Shown here: in pieces, positions 43,285 through 54,110 of the stretch
Layout: every line of letters begins with the position of its first letter
How positions within the stretch are numbered: the stretch's first letter is position 1
Assembly (NCBI GenBank): GCA_016801885.1
Contig: CM028905.1
Location: 14,744,090-14,808,089 of the forward strand
Length of the DNA: 64,000 bases
Reading direction: 5' to 3'
From: Toxotes chatareus
Lineage: Eukaryota > Chordata > Actinopteri > Toxotidae
Translations under genes and position numbers: made by a program
Notes under the pieces: generated by a model
What the model was told of the DNA's origin: nothing
The model's database searches: none
What the model saw: the letters and a program-made list of their open reading frames with translations, nothing else

Positions 43285-43410
43285 TTTGAGTTTGGTGAAA
43301 GTCAACATCTTTTATAGAGCTGTCGCAAGTGTGAGCCTCTGTCCACTTTGCCTTCCTTGCGGAAGAAAAATGCGCAAAGTGATGTTGCTGGCTCGCTATA
43401 TACTTACTTT

Positions 43411-43443
43411 GATCTGTAGTGGGGGACGCGTCAAGGCCTCCTG
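43411..43443 (+). pseudogene. U1 3' stem-loop remnant (short unit)
   Basis: CTGTAGTGGGGGACGCGTC through GCCTCCTG after TACTTACTTTGAT. Confidence 0.85.
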
Positions 43444-43747
43444 TTGCGCAAGTGGTAGAAGAAAACACAATGTGTCAGGAATTCATGTGCTAAGGCTCTA
43501 CTTGTGAAGGGTTTTGTTGATTTGGAGTTATATGTCAGCAGTCTGTCCAGAAGGCATGTTGTTTGCAGAAGCTCTCTTCATGACAAGTAGAGTGGGCGAT
43601 GAAGTCATGACACCCCGTGTTCCTACTGAATTGTATGGGTGTACTTTCCATGACAAAATGAAGGTGAGCCTCCCTGTCCTACTCTTTGCTGCTTGTTTGT
43701 GAAGAACAAAAGGATCTTGCTTGTAGTATGTTTTATTTCTAGCTTTG

Positions 43748-43808
43748 TGAAATACAAATGAGTTGAAGCTATTTTAGCCGGGCCAGGCTGTATGGCTTAG
43801 CTTCTTTG
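43748..43808 (+). pseudogene. Truncated U5 3' end upstream of U2
   Basis: GAAATACAAATGAGTTGAAGC, CCGGGCCAGGCTGTATGGC and TTAGC. Confidence 0.8.
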
Positions 43809-43974
43809 AGTTGGTAAAAGTCAAACATCTTGTATAAAGGCAGGGAAAAAGTACAGACAGATGGGTTTTGAGTGCCATGGCATGCAATTGATAAGCTGCC
43901 TTTTACAAACGGGACAATTGCCATACACTGTGACGGCTACTCAAGAGTTTAATTTGGCCAGCTACTTGGGCCTC

Positions 43975-44146
43975 TACTTCGCCTTTTGCCAGATCAAGGG
44001 TATCTGTTTCATTGAAGGATATCTGATATGTCCCCTATATGGGACATAATGTATTAAACCCATTTTTAGGAGAGGGAGCTGAGGGAGCTTGTCTGGCCTT
44101 ACTCCACGAGATCAACCTGGCATTGCAGTGCCGCCGAACGGTGTAC
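43975..44146 (+). pseudogene. RNU2: U2 snRNA copy, branch-site element lost
   Basis: TACTTCGCCTTTTGCCAG, then ATCAAGGGTATCTG without GTAGTA. CCCCTATATGGGACATAATG, CCATTTTTAGGAGAGGG and CGAACGGTGTAC are present. Confidence 0.84.
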
Positions 44147-44515
44147 TTTTTTTTCTGCTTTGTAGAAAATCAAGTTCTACATGCTACGTTTAGTTAGAGT
44201 CAAATGTAGTGGCTGAAGGAACATGCGGCTAAGTTTTTATCAAGGAATTGCACAACCAGTCAGTTGATCGCATTGATATCACCCAGGAACCCAGCCCAAC
44301 ATGGCACCCTCAGCTGGATGGCGATTGGTCATGGACTCCTCAGAAGATTGAGTTTGTTTCAGACTTTGTAGTCTCCATGTAAAAGCCAGGCCTGGATTTT
44401 TTCAGGCCGGGAGGTGGTGGGAGGCGGATCAGCACGCGGCAAGCCAAGGGAGGCGACATCACACGGTGGTAGCCGACGACTAGGGTCCCCAGCTGCCTCT
44501 GAGACAGGCCTGTTC

Positions 44516-44623
44516 TGACTCTTGTTTCTCTTCATAACTACAAGTCTTCGCTTTACTAAAGACTTTCCGGAGAGGAACACCAATGAGTTAGTTATTTTTT
44601 GGCTGAATACCTTATGGCTGAGC
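44516..44623 (+). ncRNA. RNU5: U5 snRNA gene, loop shortened
   Basis: TGACTCTTGTTTCTCTTC; loop CGCTTTACTAAAGA; GGAACACCAATGAGTTAG; terminal hairpin altered. Confidence 0.85.
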
Positions 44624-45733
44624 TTTGAGTTGGGTAGTGTCAACATCTTTACAGAGCGCCTGCAAGTGTGAGCCCCTGTCCGACTTTTACCTTCCTTTAT
44701 GGAAGAAAAGCGTGGCTCGATGTCGTCATTTCTGAAGCAGTATATTTTACTTTTAGGATTTGTGATGCCATGTCTTTAGACAAGAAAAGGTATGATGACA
44801 ATAAAAAATAACGCTGATTGAACGAAACTTTATTTTTTCAATATGACAGATGATGCTTGGAAAATATAAGGTTGTAAGAAGCAAGGAAACGAGAAGCTTT
44901 ATAAAAAAACAAGGTTCATGCAGCATTTTCATTTTAGACTTATCAAACACATATTCATAGATGTAACACATGACTTTATGTGTGGGTATAGGTCTAGTTT
45001 TTTTTTTTTTTGTATTTTGACAGAGGCACAGGTACTGATATAGGTCTGAGATGCTAAAAGAGAGAGAGGTTAAAGTAGGGAATGTATTGAGCCAGAGAGT
45101 GTCTCACAAAGACAGGTACCAGTAAGTGTGTGGAGTGTGTGTGTGTGCTTGTCCTTGATGCCTTTGATGTATCAACATTCTGCTGTCTGATGTCAGAGGC
45201 TGCAGTAAGTGGACACAGCCAGACACAAGTTCAGGGGGTCAACAGAGCAGAAACAGCTGGGCTGGTTGGTACCTGTCGCGACGAAGAAAGAAGCACCTGG
45301 ACAAGCCCTGCACAATTATTGGATAAGGAAGGGAGGAGCCATTGCTGTTACAAGGACAAGAGGAAACAGAAAGTGCAGATCAGCTCCAAGGTTTGCAAGT
45401 CCATACGTTAGGTGTCTAAGTGCTGTGTTTAGTTCATTTAGAAATGTTTTGTAAGTGTCCCACGTGGGCCTTGCCTTTCTTCCCAAGAGACAGTTTCTTG
45501 ACTAGGTGGCATCACAGGTTCCTTTTACTTTTTGGCAGAGAGCATGATGGGGATCCAAAGGCTTGTCGCACGCCAGTGAGCCTATTTGCAGCAGTGTTTG
45601 TGTCTTTCAGCCATAAACGTGAATAGAGAAGGGAGCTGATGCTCAAGGCACTGAAACGTGGATTATGGTCAGGCACTGTCAGCCAGAGGCCAGCCTGGTG
45701 ACTACCACCCGCTTCCTCTTCCAGCTGCAGCTC

Positions 45734-45879
45734 ACTTACCTGGCAGGGAGATACCATCAACAAGGTGGTTCATCAGGCAGAGGCTCACATTGCACCCGGC
45801 CAGGCTGGACTTTAATCACGTAAATGTGGGAATTCAATGTATAATTTCTAGTAGGGGGATCAAGTCACATTTCCCCACA
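45734..45879 (+). ncRNA. RNU1: U1 snRNA gene, 5' end truncated
   Basis: Starts ACTTACCTGGCAGGGAG, so AT of ATACTTACC is missing. ATACCATCAACAAGG lost ATGATC-type bases. The last hairpin is poor (GGGGGATCAAGTCACATTTC). Confidence 0.82.
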
Positions 45880-46194
45880 AGTATGCAGTAGAAGAAAACA
45901 CAATGTGTCAGGAATTCATGTACAACCTGTAATAATACCCATCGTGGAAGTACTTGCTGATTTGGAGTTACGGTTTAGCTTTTAGTCTGTCCACAGCGGC
46001 AGGTTAGTTTCAGCAGAAGCCTCTCATGACGCTGAGCAGAGGGCGGTTTAGCCGCGACAATTCCCGTGTTCGCATTGAATTGTAAGTGGTATCTACGACA
46101 AACAATGTGAGCCTCCTGTCCCACTTTGTTGCTTGTTTGTAAAGAAATGTGTATGAATCTCTTGTTGTAGTATGTTTTATTTCTAGGCTTTGGT

Positions 46195-46250
46195 GGAAAT
46201 ACAATGAGTTGGTTATTTTTTGGCCGGGTTTTCACGTATGGCTGAGCCTT
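46195..46250 (+). pseudogene. Truncated U5 3' end upstream of U2
   Basis: GGAAATACAATGAGTTGG, GGCCGGGTTTTCACGTATGG and CTGAGCC. Confidence 0.82.
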
Positions 46251-46412
46251 TGAGTTGGTGAAAGTCAACATCTTGTAAGAAGCGGCAGGAAAAGTACATA
46301 GACAGATGGGCGGAGTTGCTAAGCATGCAACTGATAAGCTGGTCACAAATGGACACCATGACACTGTGACGGTTGTACCAAGAGCTGATTTGACGCTAAA
46401 GGCTTGGGCCTC

Positions 46413-46584
46413 ACTGCCTCGGCCTTTTGGCCAAGATCAAGTGTAGATCTGTTCTATCAGCTTATCTGATATGTCCCCTCATATGGGGGAGCAACAAAAT
46501 AAACCATTTTAGGAGGAGCTGAAGGAGCCACCTGCCTCCACCCACGCATCGATTCTGGCATTGCAGTGCCGCCGGAACGTGCAC
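46413..46584 (+). pseudogene. RNU2: U2 snRNA copy, branch-site element damaged
   Basis: ACTGCCTCGGCCTTTTGG, CAAGTGTAGATCTG (TA lost from GTAGTATC), CAGCTTATCTGATATG, and CCGGAACGTGCAC end. Confidence 0.85.
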
Positions 46585-46949
46585 TTTCTCGCTTTTAGAA
46601 ATCGGTTCTGACACACATGTTTATTAGGGAGTCAACCTTCTAGTAATAAGGAAGGCGAAGCAAGTTTTATCAAGTGAATTCAAAGTAACCAGTCAGTTGA
46701 TTTATTGATATTTAATTTAGGAACCCAGCTCAACAACACAGTGCACCCTTTATTAATGAAGAGATTGGTCATGACTCCTGAAGACGCTTGATGGTTTCTC
46801 AGACTTTGTAGTTCCATAAAAGTTTAATGGCCTGGATTTTCAGGCTGAGGTGGGGAGGTTGGATTTAGTACTGCGGTAAGCCAAGGAGGCGACCATGACG
46901 GTAGCTGGACGACTAGGGTCTCAGCTGCCTCTCTGAGACAGGCCTGTTC

Positions 46950-47064
46950 TGACTTTGCTTCTTCTTCATAACGCACAAGTCTTTCGCTTTTACTAAAGAC
47001 TTCCGCAAGAGGAACACGCAATGAGTTGAAGTTATTTTTTGGCTGCTTATTTTATGGCTGGGAG
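46950..47064 (+). ncRNA. RNU5: U5 snRNA gene
   Basis: TGACTTTGCTTCTTCTTC; loop CGCTTTTACTAAAGA (one C short); AAGAGGAACACGCAATG; TTATTTTTTGGC; hairpin altered. Confidence 0.86.
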
Positions 47065-48180
47065 CTTTGAGTTGGGTGAAAAAGTCAAACATTTCTGCAG
47101 AGCGCCATGTGAGCTCCTCTGTCCGGTTCTTTTGCCTTCCTTTGCAGAAATGGTCATGTCATTACTCTGTTGGTACTTTTACTTTAGGACGGTGGGATGC
47201 TGGCGTCTTTTGAGACAAGAAAAGTGTAAGGCTGATGATAATAAAAAGAAATAACGCTACTGAATGGAAGTTCATTTCTTCAATATGACAGATGATGCTT
47301 GAAAACATATAAAATAAGAAGGAAGAAACGAGAAGCTTTTTACAAAACAAGGTTCATGCAGCATTTTCACTTTGGACTCATCAAACACATATTCAGATGA
47401 ATACATGACTTTATGTGTGTGTTAGGTTCAGTGTTTTTTTTTTTGTATTCTTTGACAGAGGCACAGACTTGGAGTATATCCGAGGATGCTAAGAGAGAGG
47501 TTAGGCGTAGGGAATGCATTATGCTGAGAGCGTCCCTCACAAAGACATAAGTACCAGTATGTGTGGAGGTGTGTGTGTGTTTGTCCTTTGATGCTTTGAT
47601 AAACAATATCTACAGTCTGATGTCAGAGGCTGCAGTAAGTGGACACAGCCAGAGATAAGTCTTAAAAGTCAAAACAGAGTAGAAACAGTTGGCTGACAGA
47701 CTGCCCAGATTTAGGAAGAAAGAAGCACCTTAGATGTTTTCTGCACAATTATTGACAAGGAAGGGAGAGCTTACTGTTACAAGGACAAGAGGGAAGTCTG
47801 GCAGGAAAGTGCAGATCAGTTCAAGGTTTTCAGTAAGTCCACACATGTTAGTAGTCTCATGCCAGTGTTTAGTTCATTTAGTGAAAATGCCTGAAAAGTG
47901 TCCCATGGGCTTCCTGCTTTCTTTCCTGGGTGAGACAGCTTGACTAGTGGGCATTTCATACAGTGTCTTGTTTTTGGTAGAGAGGTACATGTAGATCCAA
48001 TAGCTGCCGCTTTGTCAGTGAGCCTGCAGAAAGCCCATTTGCAGCAGTGTTTGTGTCTTTTCAGCCACAAACGTAATAGACAAGGAGCTTGATGCTCAAG
48101 GCACTGAAATGTGGGATTATGTATCAGGCACCGCCAGCCAGAGGTTGTGCCCAGACCACCACCCCTTCCAACTGCAGCCT

Positions 48181-48341
48181 ATACTTCACCTGGTGTGGGA
48201 GATACCATGATCACAAGGTGGTTCACCCAGGTGAGGCCTGTGCCATTGCACTGCTGGAAGTGCTGACCCCTGCGAATTCCCCAAATGTGGGAATCTCACT
48301 GCATAATTTCTGGTATGGGGATCATGCTCAAGGCCTCCCTG
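48181..48341 (+). ncRNA. RNU1: U1 snRNA gene, 5' end with insertion
   Basis: Reads ATACTTCACCTGG, a C inserted within the splice-site-pairing ACTTACCTG. CATTGCACTGCTGGAAGTGC, CCTGCGAATTCCCC, AAATGTGGGAATCTCACTG and AATTTCTGGTATGGGG support U1. Confidence 0.88.
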
Positions 48342-48672
48342 TTGCGCATGTAGAAGAAAACACAATGTGTCAGGAATTCACAAAGCAACCTGTTGAAGGC
48401 CTCCATTTGTGAAGTGGCTTGTTGATTTGGAGTTACGTGGTCAGCTGGGTAGTCTGTCCACAAAGCTGCTGTGTTGTTTGCAGAAGTTTCTGGCATGATG
48501 CTGTTAGAGTGGCGTGTTTAGTCGTGATAATTCCCTGTGTTCCCATTGAATTGGGGAAGGCGTGTCCTTTCCATGACAAACATGTGTGAGCCTCCTGTCC
48601 CACTTACGTTTGTTTGTAAAGAACAAAAGTGATGTTAAAGGTAGTATGTTTTATTTCTAGGCTTTGGTGTGG

Positions 48673-48730
48673 AAAACATAAATGAGTTTGAAGCTATCTT
48701 TTGGCCGGGCTTGCTGTATGGTTGAGCCTT
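48673..48730 (+). pseudogene. Truncated U5 3' end upstream of U2
   Basis: AAACATAAATGAGTTTGAAG, GGCCGGGCTTGCTGTATGG and TTGAGCC. Confidence 0.8.
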
Positions 48731-48887
48731 TGAGTTGGTAAAAGTCAATATCTTGTATAGCGTAGGAAAAAAAGACAGCAGACAGATGTTTGAGCTATGG
48801 CGTACTGATAAGTTGCTCATAAATGGTGTTACCGCGACACTGTGACGGCCATCAAGAGCTTGATTTGATGCCAAAGGTTTGGGGCCT

Positions 48888-49049
48888 AACGCTTCGTATT
48901 TTTGCCAAGAGATCAAGGTAGTATCTGTTCTTACCAGTTATTATCTGATATGTTCTCTATAAGGGATAATGACAACCTATTTTTAGGAGAGGAGTTGGTG
49001 TGAGCTTGCCCGCTTACCCACGTATCGACTCAATGCCGAACGGTGCACC
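48888..49049 (+). ncRNA. RNU2: U2 snRNA gene, degraded
   Basis: AACGCTTCGTATTTTTGCC; ATCAAGGTAGTATCTGTTC keeps GTAGTA. CTATTTTTAGGAGAGG follows. The 3' stem is collapsed (ATCGACTCAATGCCGAACGG) before TGCACC. Confidence 0.83.
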
Positions 49050-49419
49050 TTCTTGCTTTTAGAAAATCAAGTTCTGACATACATGTTTAGTTAGAGCCAA
49101 CTTTTCCAGTGGCTGAAGAACATGTACAAGTTTTTATCAAGTGAATAAAACCAGCCGCTGATTTATACTGATATCACCTATAGGGAACCCAGCCTGGGCC
49201 AAACACAGTGCACTTTGAAGCCACGGCGATTGGTCGCGGACCCTGAAGAAGACGCTCACGGTTTCAGACTTTGTAGTCTCCATAAAAGCCAGTCTGGATT
49301 TTTCAGGCCGGGAGGTGTGGGGAGGTTGGGATTGAGCACGCGGCAAGCTAAGGGAGGCGCATCATGACGGTGGTAGCTGGACGATTAGGGTCTCAGCTAC
49401 TCTCTGAGATAGCCTGTTT

Positions 49420-49530
49420 TGACTTCTTGTTTCTCTTCATAACGATGCCTTTTCAGCTTTTACTAAAGACTGTGGAGAGGAAAATACCAGTTCGAGTTAG
49501 TTATTTTTGCAGTTTGGCCTTATGTTGTTT
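49420..49530 (+). ncRNA. RNU5: U5 snRNA gene, degraded hairpin
   Basis: TGACTTCTTGTTTCTCTTC; loop AGCTTTTACTAAAGACTG; GTGGAGAGGAAAATACCAG; the terminal hairpin is unrecognisable. Confidence 0.82.
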
Positions 49531-50616
49531 CTTTGAGTTGGCAGTGAAAAGTCAAACATCTTTTATAGAGCGCTGCAAGTGTGAGCTCCTGTCCGATTTT
49601 ATATTTTCCTTTTATGGAAGAAAATGCATTTAGATGTTGTTATTTCGTTGGTATACTTTACTTTGTGGATTTGTGGGATGCTACGCCTTTGAGATACAGT
49701 GTGGCATGATACAATAAAAAAGGCAATGTCACTAACGAACTTATTTCTCTCAATATATGATATTTTTTGCCGAAAAATATATGAGTTGTAAGTAATGCAA
49801 AGGAAATGAGAAGCTTTTATAAAAATAAGGTCTATGTGCAGCATTTCTACTTAGACTCATCAAACACACATTCATAGATTGAATATATGATCATGTGTAC
49901 AGGTCTAGTGTTTTTTTTTTATATTCTCGATAGAAAGGTAAAATTGAGCATAGGTCTGAGATGCTAAAGAGAGAGAGGAAGGATGAGGGAATGGTTTGTC
50001 TCACAAAGATAAGGGCACCAGTATGTGTGAGTGTGTGTTTGTCTTGATGCCTTTGATGTATCAACATTCTACAGTCTGTCAGAGGCTGCAGGCGACATAC
50101 AGCCAGAGACAAGTTCAGAAGTCAAACAGGAGCAGAAACAGTTGGGCTGGAGCAGGACTTGCCTGCAGACGAAAGTTATACCCAGATGTTTCTGCACAAT
50201 TATTGGACAAGGAAGGGAGGAGCATGCTGTTACAAGGACAAGAGGAATCACAGGAAAGTGCAGATCAGCCCAGTGCTTTTGTGTAAGTCCATATATGTTA
50301 GTAGTTCGCCAGTGTTTAGTTCATTTAGTGAAATGTTTGAAAAGCGTCCCACGGGCCTTGCTTTCCAAGAGACAGCTTGACTTTAGTGGCATTTCTGCCA
50401 TAGTGTTCCTTTGTTTTGCAGAGCAGTGCAATGATGGATCCACAAAGCGCTTACGCATTTACCAGAAACATACGGTGCAGTGTTTGTGCTCCTTTACCAT
50501 AAACGTAATAGACAGTGGAATATGCTCAAGGCACTGAAATGGATTATGCATTAGGCACTGTCAGCCAGGAGTGTTGTGCTCTGGTGACCACCACCAGCCT
50601 TTCCCAACTGCAGTTT

Positions 50617-50768
50617 CACTTGTTTCCGGCAGAAGATACCGACTGTATTGGCAGGTTCACTCGGGTAGAGTAGCTCAGCCATTGCACTGCCAGGTTGACC
50701 TCAATTCCCCAAATGGGAATCTCTGACTGCATAATTTCAGAAGGGGATCATGCTTCAAGGCTTCCCTG
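50617..50768 (+). pseudogene. RNU1: U1 snRNA copy with destroyed 5' end
   Basis: TCACTTGTTTCCGGCAG replaces ATACTTACCTGGCAG. CAGCCATTGCACTGCCAG, CCCCAAATGGGAATCT and GACTGCATAATTTCAG remain. Confidence 0.8.
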
Positions 50769-51066
50769 TTGCGGCGTAGAAGAAAACATAATGTCAAATC
50801 ACGCTAAACTCGTTGAAGGCCCATTTGCAGGAAGTATTGTTGATTTGAGAGTTACGTGTCAGCTTTTGGTGTCTGTCCACAAGTTATGTGTTGTTTGCAG
50901 AAGCTCTCTGGCATACGCTACAGAGGGCGGTTTAGTCGGATAATTCCCTGTTCCTACTTGAATTGGGGCGGTGTCCTTTCCATGACAAAATGAAGAGCCT
51001 CCGTCCCACTTGCTGCTTGTTTGTGGAAGAAATGTGCTAGAGGTATGTTTTATTTCTAGAATGGTG

Positions 51067-51128
51067 TGAAACAGTAATGAGTTTAGTTATCTTTGGCCGG
51101 CTTTGTCAGTAAGTGTATTGCTCTTTGA
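51067..51128 (+). pseudogene. Truncated U5 3' end upstream of U2
   Basis: GAAACAGTAATGAGTTTAG, TTATCTTTGGCCGGC and a poor end; the 3'-box-like GTTGGTGAAAGTCAAAACA is kept. Confidence 0.78.
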
Positions 51129-51288
51129 GTTGGTGAAAGTCAAAACATCTTTGTATAAAGCAGGAAAAGTGCTACAGACAGACGGGCGGAGTTGCCATGG
51201 CGCAATTGATAAGCTATTTTGTCAAACGGACACCGCGACATCGTACGCTGTACCAGAGCTTGATTTGGACGCTGCGCTGCTTGGCCTC

Positions 51289-51460
51289 ATCGCTTCCTCA
51301 CCTTTTGGCCAAGATCAAGTGTAGTATCTGGTTCTTATCAGGTTATTATCTGATATGTTCCCTATATAAATGGCTGAACCCATTTTTAGGAGAGGAGTCA
51401 GGTGAGCTTAGTTCACTTACCTGCACGATCGACCTGGTATCAGGTGCGCCGCCGGAACGA
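51289..51460 (+). ncRNA. RNU2: U2 snRNA gene, last copy, degraded 3' end
   Basis: ATCGCTTCCTCACCTTTTGG, AAGATCAAGTGTAGTATCTG intact, CCCTATATAAATGG, CCATTTTTAGGAGAGG; ends GCCGGAACGA without GGTGCACC. Confidence 0.85.
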
Positions 51461-51837
51461 AAATTTTCGCTTTAAACTGCTCCTGATACATACGGGTTAG
51501 AGTCAAACTTTCGAAGTACTGAAGGAACACGCGCTAAAAGCTCACTAAGTGAATTGTGCACAACCAGTCAGTTGATTACCTGACATCTTCACCTAGGGAA
51601 CCCAGCTCAACAAACACAGCACCCTCAGTCACGTATGTGATTGGTCGCGGACCCCTGAAGACGCCGATGGTTTCCAGACTTTGTAGTTCTATGTAAAAAG
51701 CCAGGCCTGATCTTTTCAGGCCGGAGGTGGGGAGGCTGATTTGCGTGACGCGGCAAGCCAAGGGAGGCGCACCATGACGGTGGCGAAGCCTGCTGGACGA
51801 CTAGGGTCTCTAGCTGCCTCTGAGACAGGCATTTGTT

Positions 51838-51940
51838 TTAAATTTGTTTCTTCAACGACAAGTCTTTCATTAAAGACTTCCGTGGGAGAGGAACACCAAT
51901 GAGTTGAAGTTATTTGGTCGGCTTGGCTTCAAGGCTGAGC
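51838..51940 (+). pseudogene. RNU5: U5 snRNA copy, last in array, loop I deleted
   Basis: AAATTTGTTTCTTC, then CAAGTCTTTCATTAAAGACT lacks the loop bases GCCTTTTAC. GAGAGGAACACCAATGAG and GGTCGGCTTGGC follow. Confidence 0.83.
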
Positions 51941-52763
51941 TTTTGAGTTGGGTGAAAAGTCAAAGATTCTTATAGAGCGCCGCAAGTGTGAGCTCCCTGA
52001 ACCGATTTTGCTCTTCCTTTCATGTGGAAGAATGCGAGACTAGATGTTGTCATTCTGTTGGCATACTTACTTGTGGATTTGGTGGGATGCTACGCCTTTG
52101 AGACAAGTAGTGCTACATGATATGAATAAAAAAGAAATAATGCTACTGAATGAACTTACTTTCAATATGACAGATGATGCTTGAAAATATATAGTTGTAA
52201 GAAGCAAAGAAATGAGAAGTTTTACAAAAACAAGGTTCATGCAGCATTTCAATTAAATTTCATCAACACATCACAGATGAATACATGACTTTATGTGTGG
52301 CAGGTCTAGTGTTTTTTTTTTTGTATTCTTTTGATGTACTGACATAGGTCTGAGATACAAAGAGAGAGAGAAGAAATAGGGCTGATTATGCCAGAGAGTG
52401 TCTCAATATATAAGTACCAGTGTGGAGGTGTGTGGAAGTCATCCTTTGATGTTTTGACAACAACATTCCACAGTCTGACGTCAGAGGTCATAAGTGGACA
52501 CACAGCCAGAGACAAGTTCAAAAGTCAAACAGGAGCAGAAACAAAGTCAATGGACAGGACTTGTCAAGATTTGTGAAGAAAGAAGCATCAGATGTTTAAA
52601 ATATTAAATTATTGACAAGGGAGGAGCTACTGCTGTTACAAGGACAAGAGGAAACCACAGGAAAGTGCAGATTTAGCTCCAAGGTTTTGTAAGTCCATAT
52701 GTTAGTAGTTCATGCCAGTGTTTGTGTGTCTATTTAGTGAAACAGTTTTGAAAGTGTCCTACG
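51941..52763 (+). repeat. Terminal U5-U1 spacer, array edge
   Basis: Matches the long-unit spacer through GTGTGTGTCTATTTAGTGAAAC and AAAGTGTCCTACG, then array homology stops before the SPH site and U1. The array therefore ends mid-unit. Confidence 0.88.
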
Positions 52764-54002
52764 CAGAACAGACTGACTGGTAGATAACACACTGTAGGTC
52801 AACTCCACACTGCTAGAAACACCACCTGTGTGTATGTGTGTGTGTACATATATATATATTCTGTGTGGCCCTTTTCACCAGCTGATTCATTAGCTGGTCT
52901 ATGTTTTCATGTCTCAGGCTGTGATCCCATGAAGAGATAAGTTCCTGTAGAGAACAGGAGTAAAGAAGGAGACAAGTGCTTCAGTTCCACGCAGCTTCGC
53001 TCTGATGGATTTATAATATACAACATGCAAAATATACTTCTCACTGTGTTCTCTCTTTTTTTCCTCACTTTATGACTTTATCTATACAAAAATTCACAAT
53101 ATATCAAAATAACCTGGTTACAATCCTCTGGTTCCTCTGCTTTAAAGTAAATCACATTCTTCCTTTACAATGAAAAATAATGGAGTTCAGCCAGTTTATT
53201 ATTTTATTCATGTGTCCTTATTCATTTAAGCTGAGCTGAATTTACGTTTAGTTCACAACACTGTAAAAAACTGTCAGTTTAGAACAGATGTATGAGCTGA
53301 GGAACACATCAGGACCAGGACACAGTCACTGAAATAAAAGATCACTTTTACCCAGAATGCAGTGTGCTGGAGCCAAAATCAGGACCATATTTGCACGTTA
53401 TGTTCATTTCAATGAAACGTTTATGGGCAGCGCCATCTTAGGTCACACACAAAGTCTGACTGCTGTTAGTTGTTGACAGTTATACATTGATTGAAGCTTT
53501 AAGCTTCAATTTTCTCCGCATTGACTTTTGTCCTTCTCAGTTAAAACATGTCACTTACATCACTCTTTGCAATTTTTCCCTTCCTTCCATTACAAATTAA
53601 AATTCAAATAAGTTTTATTTCAAGTGGAAAAGAAGACCTGATCACTTCTGGATCTAGCTTCATTCTTCCATCAGCATTAAAATATCAGCCCTGATGAGAA
53701 GTATTCCATCTTTTTTAAAATAGCTGTTACGGTATCTGTTTCGTCTCCCTTTGTCCTGGGTCTTCTTTGGGTCAAAAAATGCAGTAGAAAACGACTTGTT
53801 TTTTCATTGTGTGAGTTGACATGAAAGTGCATTTGTCTTTGGGTTTTGTTTGTGTTTGATAGATTTCCTTTCTTGGGGTTTATGGGGTACAGAAAGGTAT
53901 TACTTACCTGTTAAACCATCCAAACAGCTCTGCAGTGTTTCCATCTGTATTCATGTTGCTGTTTTAGGAGACTTGGTTCAGGGTTAGAATTGTTTTTTTA
54001 AG
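52764..54002. other. Unique-looking 3' flank, no gene seen
   Basis: Moderately AT-rich, ordinary-looking sequence. Includes TG/TA simple repeats at 52829-52860 and AATAAAAGATCAC at 53334. No frame of useful length, and no RNA gene recognised. Confidence 0.6.
52829..52860. repeat. (TG)n(TA)n microsatellite
   Basis: TGTGTATGTGTGTGTGTACA then TATATATATATT. Confidence 0.85.
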
Positions 54003-54110
54003 AAAGGGGAAGGGCTAGGGAAAAGCATTTTTCAGCAAGGTCCCCCACAAAGAGTTAGTACCAGTATGTGTGTGTGAGTTTCGTGTCTGTTTGTCCTTTG
54101 ATGCTTTTGC
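54003..54110 (+). repeat. Stray fragment of U5-U1 spacer outside the array
   Basis: GGGCTAGGGAAAAGCATTTT, CAAAGAGTTAGTACCAG, TATGTGTGTGTGAGTTTCG and TTTGTCCTTTGATGC match the spacer segment GGCGAGGGAATGCATTATG ... AAGTACCAGTATGTGTG ... TTTGTCCTTTGATGCC, in the same order and spacing. Confidence 0.72.
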
